Assembly: GCA_050117315.1 (NCBI GenBank)
Contig: JASFMY010000017.1
Coordinates: forward strand, 7,377 to 71,376
Source: JANQIV01 sp050117315
GTDB lineage: Bacteria; Bacteroidota; Ignavibacteria; Ignavibacteriales; Melioribacteraceae
Length of the DNA: 64,000 nt
Direction: 5' to 3'
In this document: positions 28,358 to 35,485 of the stretch, one piece after another
How positions within the stretch are numbered: position 1 is the stretch's first letter
Layout: every line of letters starts with the position of its first letter
The notes under the pieces: model-generated
Databases searched by the model: none
The model's input: only the letters and a program-made list of their open reading frames with translations
Told to the model about the DNA's origin: nothing
Made by a program: the position numbers and the translations under genes

Positions 28358-28476
28358 CCTTCGCCAAAGTTTACCGACCATAACTTTAGTGGCGGTTGGG
28401 CTTTGAAGGATAGATAATTTTTCCTTCGTTGAGGCTACGGAGAGGATGGATCCATTCTCCGTAGCTTTAGCGAAGG
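28358..28476. repeat. Two adjacent intergenic palindromes
   Basis: CCTTCGCCAAAG...CTTTGAAGG (28358-28409) is followed by CCTTCG...GCTACGGAGA and its mirror TCTCCGTAGC...CGAAGG (28423-28476). Both are REP-like palindromes without coding capacity, in the same repeat cluster that destroyed mazEF. Confidence 0.6.
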
Positions 28477-28500
28477 AGAAGTTAATCCGTACTAATCACT

Positions 28501-28661
28501 AGAGTTTCTGCAAAAATAAAAAAAATTGTCATTTCGAACCCGTTTTTTTGGCGGGAAATCTTACAATTAGAGTACATACAATTTCAAAGATTTCTCTCCC
28601 GATAAAAAACATCGGGATCGAAATGACAAAACGTTTAGATATCTAATTTTGCAGAAACTCT
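28501..28661. mobile_element. Palindromic MITE-like element with 15-bp terminal inverted repeats
   Basis: AGAGTTTCTGCAAAA at the left end is matched exactly by TTTTGCAGAAACTCT at the right end. Nested inside is TTGTCATTTCGAACCCG against CGGGATCGAAATGACAA, and GGGAAATCTT against AAGATTTCTCTCCC. The trinucleotide ACT flanks both ends (28498-28500, 28662-28664), a possible target duplication. The element ends next to the mazF stop codon (28663-28665). It encodes no protein and differs in sequence from the TA-flanked elements. Confidence 0.7.
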
Positions 28662-28662
28662 A

Positions 28663-29154
28663 CTATATATCTAACAAAGCGCTTATTTTATTTAGCGTTT
28701 CTCTTAACAGCGGTTCCGGTAATTTACAGATATATACTTGTTGCAAATTGGTTTTGGTATTTTGCCGTAAAATCCTCTCTTTTTAAGACCTGCCCGCCGT
28801 ACGAGACTTTGGGAGACGGGGAGGGTTTAGGTGAGTTCTAAAAAAACAAAATACCAAAACCAATTTGGCTTGTGTATACTCAGCTTCTCCGGTTTTCCAA
28901 TCAAGATTCTTAGTCTGATCGGATAATATTACGCCGCTAATTTCTATATCACCGGGAAGTTTTACTTCGAAAGGGTATCCTTTAACCCGGCTTGTTACGG
29001 GATAAAATATCGCAAGATTTGTCTTGCCGTTATACACTGCCGGAGATATAACCAAAGCAGGCCTTCTGCCTGACTGCTCACGACCGGGTTGCGGATTAAA
29101 CATCAACCAAACAATATCTCCGCAATCAGGGATATACTGCTTTGGCTTTACCAT
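28663..29154 (-). pseudogene. mazF: mazF-family toxin gene interrupted by a TA-flanked element
   Basis: The N-terminal part from 29154 is a clear MazF/PemK endoribonuclease: GDIVWLMFNPQPGREQSGRRPALV, then YPVTSRVKGYPFEV and GVILSDQTKNLDW. It ends natively at Tyr93 (GEAEY). The frame then runs into the element at 28735-28876 and encodes element-derived residues until 28783. Beyond the element, 28734-28663 encodes the missing MazF tail, ICKLPEPLLRETLNKIS plus ALLDI and a stop. Excising the element with one TA copy restores GAG TAT ATC TGT (E-Y-I-C) exactly, giving a 115-residue protein, normal for MazF. The toxin should be inactive unless the truncated form retains activity. Confidence 0.92.
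28735..28876 (-). mobile_element. MITE-like element, copy 2, inserted in mazF, flanked by TA
   Basis: A 142-bp copy of the 8983 element. The flanking TA pairs are 28733-28734 and 28877-28878. Terminal ends are swapped relative to copies 1 and 3 (TACTTGTTGCAAATTGG on the left, CCAATTTGGCTTGTGTA on the right), but the interior CCTGCCCGCCGTAC...AGACGGGGAGG has the same orientation as in the other copies. The interior is therefore inverted relative to the ends. It disrupts mazF after codon 93. Confidence 0.9.
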
Positions 29155-29326
29155 TGTTCTGCCCCGGCCTTCTCCCCAAAATCTATTTCTTTATGAAGAT
29201 TCGACTTTTTATACCGGAGACTAATTCATCCAAACTATACTTTTCCCCTTCAATTGGTTCAACTATAATTTTAACCCGTTGTTCGAGATACTTACGATCA
29301 TTACAGTCAATAGTTATACAGATATT
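29148..29326 (-). pseudogene. mazE: mazE-family antitoxin remnant
   Basis: In the frame open from 29326 the DNA encodes a MazE-like C-terminal half: RVKIIVEPIEGEKYSLDELVSGI. A one-base loss in an A run near 29200 shifts the frame. In the neighbouring frame the end is KKSNLHKEIDFGEKAGAEQW, typical of MazE tails (YTLEELLxGI...DFGxPVGxExW). Its stop overlaps the mazF start in the ATGGTAA arrangement usual for mazEF. The frame is preceded by a stop codon and no start is visible, so the N-terminal DNA-binding part is missing. Both halves of the module are thus dead. Confidence 0.8.
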
Positions 29327-29433
29327 CTATAATGAGTTAACACAGCAACGAGCTGGATGACAAAGAAAAGCTAAAAAAAGTGTAAATAAAAACCTCCGAA
29401 GTCTTCCCGCAAGGCGCTCACAAGAACACGCAA

Positions 29434-29637
29434 GACGTCTGGGGAACCCCCGAACGCATCTGGGGAATCCCTCAACACATCGAGGGAATCCCCTAACACA
29501 CCGAGGGAATCCCTCAACACACCGAGGGAATCCCCCAACACACCGAGGGAATCCCCCAACGCACCGAGGGAATCCCCCAACGCACCGAGGGAATCCCGTA
29601 ACGCACCGGGGGAATCCCGTAACGCATCGAGGGAATA
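29434..29637. repeat. 21-bp tandem repeat (about 9-10 units)
   Basis: Units share the core CCGAGGGAATCCC followed by a variable CxxAACxCA part; unit length is 21 bp with internal variants. Because 21 is divisible by three, all frames stay open and give artificial heptapeptide repeats. There are no spacers as in CRISPR. Located between dead mazE and the patatin gene, it is probably a variable-number tandem repeat. Confidence 0.85.
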
Positions 29638-29871
29638 ACAAACCGCAGTAGCCATCCCGCATGCGGGATTGTTGGCACACATTCAGGATTTCCATTGTCA
29701 TATGAAATTTTTCCCGGCAACACATTCGAAGGAAAGACAATGCTGCCAATCATAGAAAAACTCATAAGGCATTGGTAGCTTCTACCGCACTAATTGTCAA
29801 AAGTCAGGTTATAATGATGCTATGAGTAGGAAGTATTTTGCAATGGCAGAGAAAGCAAACAAAAAAAGAAA
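29638..29871. other. Intergenic region with a perfect 16-bp palindrome
   Basis: ATCCCGCATGCGGGAT at 29654-29669 is a loop-free palindrome just after the tandem repeat. No gene is visible before the stop codon of the minus-strand patatin gene. Confidence 0.45.
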
Positions 29872-32571
29872 TTAAAATTTATATCCTATCGAAAAGTAGA
29901 AGAAAGTCTCACCCCAGCTTATCGATTTATCCGGAAGCAGGTTTCTAAAATCAAAACTTTTGCCAACAGAAAAATCAGCCGGTCCCACGGGAGTATCCAA
30001 AGAAAAGGTGCCGCCTATTCCGTGCCTGAAATCTTTGAACCGGATCTGTTCGCGCTCAGTCCAAATTGACCCGGTATCATACCTGAATTTCAAGTAAGAA
30101 TCAAAAAATATTTTTACGGGAAGATCAAGCCTATATTCTAAACCTGTTTGAAAAATTTGTCTACCTCTAAAATCATATTCTCTAAACCCGAAAAAGTTGC
30201 TTTGCCCGCCGAATGAAAACTGCTGGCTTAACGGAAGGGTTTCATCTGCAAAACCAATTGTAAATTTAAACCTAAGTGTGTGTGTTGAATTTATAGAAAA
30301 ATAAATCTTGTAGTCGGCAAAAAATTTAGTGAAGTTCGCCTCACCTCCCAAAAAACTTTGGGCAGTCTCATAATATGTATTCAACAGAAAGCCGTCGGTT
30401 GGGTAAGGAATTTGATCCTGGGAATCTAAAGTCAATCCGAATTTGATCGCGGAAACATTTAGCTTATATTCGTCAACGGTATTACTGTTTGTATTTTCTA
30501 TTTCATCACGTGTAAATCTTCCTTCAACAAATAGTTTGCCGTATTTCTGAACCTGGGTTCCCAATGCTGCAGAAACGCCATACCTTGATTCCTCATACTC
30601 GCCAATCTTCTGTCGTAATATTTCGTTTTTACTTGTGGTGGAGTCATCAAGGTAAGTACTTATATCTCTAAATTCATAGAATGCTCTAATGTTATAAGTA
30701 AAGTAAGTATTAAAAACCCTATTGGCTTTATGTTCAAAAATTACAGATGCATTTCTTGAACCTGCCGAAAGAATGGTCCCAAGCTCAGTTGCCGAGCCGA
30801 ATATATTTTCATCTCTCAAATCAATAGAAAATTGCGTAAAATATTCGTTGTCAACTCTCAGCCCGAACCTGATTAGAGCAGAAGGCTTTTCTTTTATCTT
30901 TATATATAATTTATTTTCATTGTTTTCTTTTATTACAAATAACTCTACTTCTTCAAAAAGATTTATACTTTTTAGATTATTCAGCGCCTTTTCAATTTCA
31001 TCGTATTTAAAGTACCCGTTTTTCTTAAAGTCAAACTCTCTTCTAATTATAGATTCATTGGTTTTTTCGTTTCCTTCAATAATAATCTCCGATATTGATC
31101 CTTCATCTAAAGTAATTTTTAATGTACCGTCTATTTGATTGAAAGATATATTCCGAATATTTGCAAGTGAATACCCGTTGTTCCGGTATACTTTTAGTAA
31201 TTCAATTAATTGATGCAAAAGAAGATTCGCGTTGTAAGGTTTATTAAGCAACTTATTAATAACAGAATAAGCCTGTTCTTCCGGTATTTTATTAATTCCC
31301 GCGAGTTCTATTCGACTGACATCCCTGTTTAATTCCCCGTGAACAATCAATACAGACTGATCATTTTCTTCAATTATTTCAGCGCCGATTTTCTTGTGAT
31401 TCCCAAACTCGTATACCTTGTTTAAGTAATAAAGAATTTCATTTCCCGTTACTTTGTTTTTGTCTATAATTTTTGAGTAGATTATCTTTTCTAATTCATC
31501 AGCATCCTTTTTTAAGCGAAGATTATTAAATACTTTTTCCTCCCCAAAACTCTCTTTAAGAGAAGATTCATAAACTGATTTAATGCTGTCTGCAATTAAC
31601 TGTGTCGATTCATAACCTGCTTCAATTAAATTGTTTGCATACGAAAAGCTTGTGTTTTCATATTTACCTATGGGTGGATCTAAAATAAAATCGGCTTCAT
31701 CCAATTGACTGGAATTTAGTATTTTCATTGGAATACTTATTAGCTGGTCTGCAATATCCCACGGGTAGCTGAGCTGTTCCTTTGACTTTAACGAGCTTGT
31801 TGTATTTACCGCGACAGTGATGTTAGGGTCAAAACTTTTGGCAATTTCTACTGGTATGTTTGCTACCAACCCCCCGTCAACTAACAGCAGCGAATCAAGA
31901 CTTACAGGGGGCAGAAAAAAAGAAACGCTGGAACTTGCACGCATAGATTTACTTAACGATCCCGAATTTAGGACAACCGGATTTCCGTTTACCAGGTCGG
32001 TACAAACAGCCCGAAATTTGTAAAGCATATCATCAAAATTATGCGTTAAATTAAGAGGTGCATTTAAGGTTAAAAGTGTTAAAAAAATAGAAACATCTTG
32101 GCCTGTATTTATTGATGTTGGAATCACTAGTGAAAGACCATCCAGTCTTAAAGCAAAAATTGCTTTGTCTTCGGTTATCTTTTGCTCAAGAAAAAGTTCG
32201 GTTCTATCAGTTTCTTCCAATGAAAAAAAATCGTTCCAGTTGGTAGCGCGTACAATTGAATCGAGCTCATTAACACTGTAACCTGCCGAATATAGACCGC
32301 CGATTATACTGCCCATACTTGTTCCAATTAGATAGTCTATCGGGATCCCTTTTTCTTCAAAAGCTTTGAGAACGCCGATTTGTGCAAAACCCCTTGCCCC
32401 GCCGCCGCTTAAAGCAACTGCCAACCTGGGTTTATTTTTTATTTCTTTGGTTGATAAGTTAAAGGGAAGTTTTTTTTCAACCAGATCAAGTTGAAGGGTA
32501 TACTTTTCCTGTGAAAACAAAAAAGAAAATAAACAGAAAAACAACAAAGCCTTTTTGAAGAGGGCCAACAT
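29872..32571 (-). CDS. Patatin-like phospholipase fused to Omp85-type barrel (PlpD-like, 899 aa)
   Basis: A signal peptide (MLALFKKALLFFCLFSFLFS) precedes a patatin domain at ~48-330. Visible active-site elements are the oxyanion loop SGGGARG (55-61), nucleophile motif GTSMG with Ser85, and the Asp of VDGG near residue 230. Residues ~330-560 include POTRA-like segments (ISEIIIEGNEKTNESIIRREF, FKKNGYFKYDEIEKALNNLK), and ~560-899 is a surface-antigen barrel ending SIGYKF with an aromatic last residue, as outer-membrane proteins have. The architecture matches type Vd autotransporter-like lipases. The start lies 5 bp after the yidC stop, suggesting read-through from rpmH-rnpA-yidC. Confidence 0.92.
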   Translation of the reverse strand: MLALFKKALLFFCLFSFLFSQEKYTLQLDLVEKKLPFNLSTKEIKNKPRLAVALSGGGARGFAQIGVLKAFEEKGIPIDYLIGTSMGSIIGGLYSAGYSVNELDSIVRATNWNDFFSLEETDRTELFLEQKITEDKAIFALRLDGLSLVIPTSINTGQDVSIFLTLLTLNAPLNLTHNFDDMLYKFRAVCTDLVNGNPVVLNSGSLSKSMRASSSVSFFLPPVSLDSLLLVDGGLVANIPVEIAKSFDPNITVAVNTTSSLKSKEQLSYPWDIADQLISIPMKILNSSQLDEADFILDPPIGKYENTSFSYANNLIEAGYESTQLIADSIKSVYESSLKESFGEEKVFNNLRLKKDADELEKIIYSKIIDKNKVTGNEILYYLNKVYEFGNHKKIGAEIIEENDQSVLIVHGELNRDVSRIELAGINKIPEEQAYSVINKLLNKPYNANLLLHQLIELLKVYRNNGYSLANIRNISFNQIDGTLKITLDEGSISEIIIEGNEKTNESIIRREFDFKKNGYFKYDEIEKALNNLKSINLFEEVELFVIKENNENKLYIKIKEKPSALIRFGLRVDNEYFTQFSIDLRDENIFGSATELGTILSAGSRNASVIFEHKANRVFNTYFTYNIRAFYEFRDISTYLDDSTTSKNEILRQKIGEYEESRYGVSAALGTQVQKYGKLFVEGRFTRDEIENTNSNTVDEYKLNVSAIKFGLTLDSQDQIPYPTDGFLLNTYYETAQSFLGGEANFTKFFADYKIYFSINSTHTLRFKFTIGFADETLPLSQQFSFGGQSNFFGFREYDFRGRQIFQTGLEYRLDLPVKIFFDSYLKFRYDTGSIWTEREQIRFKDFRHGIGGTFSLDTPVGPADFSVGKSFDFRNLLPDKSISWGETFFYFSIGYKF

Positions 32572-32576
32572 GTTAT

Positions 32577-34451
32577 CTAAAATTTTTTTTTCTTAGGTTT
32601 CTTCTGTGCATCTTTTTGAAGTTTCTGCTGTTTTTCCGCCGCATCCATCATTCGCTGCATAAACCCTCCTTTTTTCTTCGGGTTTTTCACCGGAACCAAT
32701 TCACCGTCAGATTTTGACCTGTTAATTAAATTCTGCTGAACTATTGAGAACAAGTTGAACATGAAGTAATAAAGATTTAATCCCGAAGGAAAGCCCATAA
32801 ACATAAATGTAAACATTATAGGCATCATATATACCATTGCTTTTTGACTTGGGTCTTTCATTGTCATTTTTTGCTGAAAGAACATTGTAATTCCGAGCAA
32901 TGGCGCTAGCCCCGTAATTTTATCTATTCCAAACAGTGGAATTTTAAACCCGATATCATAAATAACATCAGGGGCAGATAAATTCGTGATCCAAAACATG
33001 AACGGCTCATGTCTAATATCTATAGCAACGTTGAATAAACTCCAAAGGGCAATAAGGATAGGCATCTGCAATAACATAGGCAGGCACCCGCCCATTGGAT
33101 TTATGCCGTAAGTTGAATACAGCTTCATTGTTTCTTTTTGAACCCGCTGCTGGTCTTCTTTGTATTTTTCTTTTATCTCGGCAATTTTGGGTTGAAGCTG
33201 CTGCATTCTTTTCATTGATTTGTAGCTCTGCTTTGTAAGAGGATAAAGAGCAAATTTAATTATCAATGAAAAAACTATTATTACAAAACCATAATTAGGA
33301 ATAAATGTATGCAAAAATTTAAATAGAGGTAGAAGAATGTATTCAGAAATCGGGCGGATAATAAATTTCAATCCGAGGAAACTGCCAAAATCAAATAAAG
33401 CTTCGTAATTTCTTCCGTATGACTTAAGTAAATCATAATCAATAGGGCCGATGTATAAATTATAAGTATTTTTCTGAAAATGGGTATCGTTAAAGGGAAC
33501 TTTCAAACTTGCGCTGTAGTATTCTCTTTTCCCGTACTGCGGATGCATTACAGTACGCCCTTCAAGTATTGCTCCGCCCCTATCGCTAGGTACATCAGGA
33601 GAAACAATAACTGCGAAGTATTTATTTTTAACCCCTATCCAATCAATTTTACCGTTAAATTCTTTTGATTCTTTTTCACCGTCACCCGGCGCATCAAGTA
33701 TAATTTGTTCTTCGCCCGAGTAAACACTTGCACTGGCATATTTTGCTTCATCTTCGGAATTCTGTTCAACAAAATTAATCCCGTTTGACCATTCAATATC
33801 GTACCTGTAACTACTAATAACATCATGCATGTTTTCTAATTCAACATCAATTTTTGATGCATATTTGTCGCCGTAAAAAGTAAATATTTTTCTAATTGAT
33901 TGATTTAGTTCGTTTGTATATGCATATGATATTTGAAGAGAGTCTTCGGCATCAACTTTATAGTGGTAATTCTTAAGGTCGGATTCAAAATCAACTTTTG
34001 CCGTGTTTACATATTCACCCTGCTTTGTAACAAAAACAATATTAAAATCGCCGCCGTCTTGAGGATTAAGTAATTGAACATGTCTATCATAAAAATTGGA
34101 TGTATCTTTTATACTTCTATAATACCATGTTTCGTACTCTTTTAAATAATATTTTCTAATCCGGGCTCCTTTGCTCGTCATTTCAATTTTAGCAAGCTCG
34201 GTATCTATTGTTATTATTCTTTCTTTTTTGTTCGAGACAAATGAATTTTCATCTTCACGGATATCTTCTTCCAATTCTTCCGGCGCTTGCTCTTGTATTT
34301 CCGTAGAGACATCAGCGGGTTCCGGTTTTGAAACCTGAGTTGTATCTGCTGTTTGTTTTTGTTCCGGCTGGGGTTCCGGTGAATTAATATATAACCATAC
34401 GACTAAAATTACTCCGATAAGTATAAAAGCCAGTGTTGTTTGTTTATCCAT
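32577..34451 (-). CDS. yidC: Membrane protein insertase YidC
   Basis: At 624 residues this is the long Gram-negative form. An N-terminal anchor helix (LAFILIGVILVVWLYI) is followed by a low-complexity Glu/Pro/Gln linker, the large periplasmic beta domain (~70-360) and the conserved C-terminal membrane core: YGFVIIVFSLIIKFALYPLT, MKRMQQLQPKIAEIKEKYK, NPMGGCLPMLLQMPILIALW and FPSGLNLYYFMFNLFSIVQQ. It ends in a lysine-rich tail. YidC inserts inner-membrane proteins alone or with SecYEG. The gene follows rnpA by 131 bp with no yidD in between, although yidD often sits there. Confidence 0.98.
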   Translation of the reverse strand: MDKQTTLAFILIGVILVVWLYINSPEPQPEQKQTADTTQVSKPEPADVSTEIQEQAPEELEEDIREDENSFVSNKKERIITIDTELAKIEMTSKGARIRKYYLKEYETWYYRSIKDTSNFYDRHVQLLNPQDGGDFNIVFVTKQGEYVNTAKVDFESDLKNYHYKVDAEDSLQISYAYTNELNQSIRKIFTFYGDKYASKIDVELENMHDVISSYRYDIEWSNGINFVEQNSEDEAKYASASVYSGEEQIILDAPGDGEKESKEFNGKIDWIGVKNKYFAVIVSPDVPSDRGGAILEGRTVMHPQYGKREYYSASLKVPFNDTHFQKNTYNLYIGPIDYDLLKSYGRNYEALFDFGSFLGLKFIIRPISEYILLPLFKFLHTFIPNYGFVIIVFSLIIKFALYPLTKQSYKSMKRMQQLQPKIAEIKEKYKEDQQRVQKETMKLYSTYGINPMGGCLPMLLQMPILIALWSLFNVAIDIRHEPFMFWITNLSAPDVIYDIGFKIPLFGIDKITGLAPLLGITMFFQQKMTMKDPSQKAMVYMMPIMFTFMFMGFPSGLNLYYFMFNLFSIVQQNLINRSKSDGELVPVKNPKKKGGFMQRMMDAAEKQQKLQKDAQKKPKKKKF

Positions 34452-34582
34452 ATAAAATCCGTTTTTTAGATAACCTTATTGACGTCAATCTTAATTTTTT
34501 ATTTCGATTTACAAATCTGATAATAAAATTCGGTAATAAATTACGGGTGGAAATATAATTAATATCTTCAACAAACATGAGA

Positions 34583-34987
34583 TTAAATAGCCGGCCTTAT
34601 TTTTTGCAGTAATTCTTTTATATCAGGCATAACTTCATTTAAAGTTATTTTGGGACAATCTTTTTGATTTAAATACAACGGAGACAACACCAACAGCAGG
34701 GTGTTGTTTCGGGCTGTATTTTCTTTTAAGAGCATTTTTTTATTTAACCTGAAAGCTTCCCTCAGCAATCTTTTTACCCTGTTACGCCAAACAGCATTCC
34801 CGGCTTTTTTTGAAACAGCAAAAGCAGCTTTGTATCCAAATCTGCTTAATTCATTTTTTATAAAAAAAGTGGCTTTAAATTTTTTACTGACGGAGTGAAT
34901 TGTTTTGCCTTGAGAATAAACTATAATAAAATCATTTTTTCTTTTTAGCCTTTCAAGTTTTGAAAGGCCGTAATTTTTGAAATCTAT
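34583..34987 (-). CDS. rnpA: Ribonuclease P protein component, non-canonical start
   Basis: The frame encodes a complete RnpA: LSKLERLKRKNDF near the start, then AVSKKAGNAVWRNRVKRLLREAFR, the RNR signature region that binds P RNA, and a normal C-terminus. Between the upstream in-frame stop (34996-34994) and the core there is no ATG, GTG or TTG. The first codons are CGA ATA ATA GAT TTC, so translation may begin at ATA (34987 or 34990), overlapping the rpmH stop. The first canonical-type start (TTG 34768) is inside the RNR motif and would remove half the protein. An indel in the assembly is an alternative. The rpmH-rnpA-yidC order supports identity. Confidence 0.88.
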   Translation of the reverse strand: MDFKNYGLSKLERLKRKNDFIIVYSQGKTIHSVSKKFKATFFIKNELSRFGYKAAFAVSKKAGNAVWRNRVKRLLREAFRLNKKMLLKENTARNNTLLLVLSPLYLNQKDCPKITLNEVMPDIKELLQKIRPAI

Positions 34988-35130
34988 TATTCGTCACTCA
35001 CTGTTAATTTTTTTCTGCCTTTAGCTCTTCTGCGTGCCAATACTTTTCTACCGTTTTTTGAAGCCATTCTTGCTCTAAAACCGTGCTTGTTTTTTCTTTT
35101 TCTATTACTAGGCTGAAATGTTCTTTTCAT
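34987..35130 (-). CDS. rpmH: 50S ribosomal protein L34
   Basis: A 47-residue, highly basic protein: MKRTFQPSNRKRKNKHGFRA, then RMASKNGRKVLARRRAKGRK and KLTVSDE, which is a textbook L34. It is too short for usual ORF thresholds. The stop codon overlaps the proposed start of rnpA, the usual tight rpmH-rnpA coupling. Confidence 0.98.
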   Translation of the reverse strand: MKRTFQPSNRKRKNKHGFRARMASKNGRKVLARRRAKGRKKLTVSDE

Positions 35131-35485
35131 AATTATCTCCACTTTTTACCAAAGAACACAAAATTAACTAAATAGAATTTAATAAACAAATAAAAATGGA
35201 ATAGTAAGAGGTTTATTTAAAAGGAAGATGGCGGCTCATTTATCCGCAGCCCAGCCACTTTCTGCAAACAATTTCACCGCCATAAACCTATAAAGGGTGT
35301 ACCTATAAATCGCACATTATATGCCAAAAAAAAGATGCATTTTTCAGCGTTTTTCGGACAAAAACAATAGACAAAGTATCTCAAAAGTGTTTCGTTCTGG
35401 GACGCAATCTCAATAAAGAACAATTACAGGGGCATTTGCATACCCCTGCAAAAATTTATTTCATCAATACCTGTCCGCCGTAGTT
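35131..35485. other. Intergenic region upstream of rpmH with a short hairpin
   Basis: This should hold the rpmH promoter (minus strand) and the 3' end of the adhesin transcript. CAGGGG/CCCCTG at 35427-35448 forms a hairpin just past the adhesin stop but without a clear T tract in that direction. One near-match to a DnaA box (TTATCCGCA, 35240-35248) is not enough to call an origin. Confidence 0.45.

Noticed and set aside
29434..29637. CRISPR array
   Set aside because: Repeats are directly adjacent 21-mers without unique spacers, and no cas genes are present.
29327..29765. Minus-strand ORFs with repeated FPRCVxG-like heptads, superficially like a Cys-rich repeat peptide
   Set aside because: They arise because a 21-bp tandem repeat keeps all frames open. 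Several overlapping frames are equally long, and no signal sequence or ribosome site supports any of them.
35131..35485. Replication origin next to rpmH
   Set aside because: Only one near-match to a DnaA box was found, there is no dnaA or dnaN, and no AT-rich 13-mer cluster.
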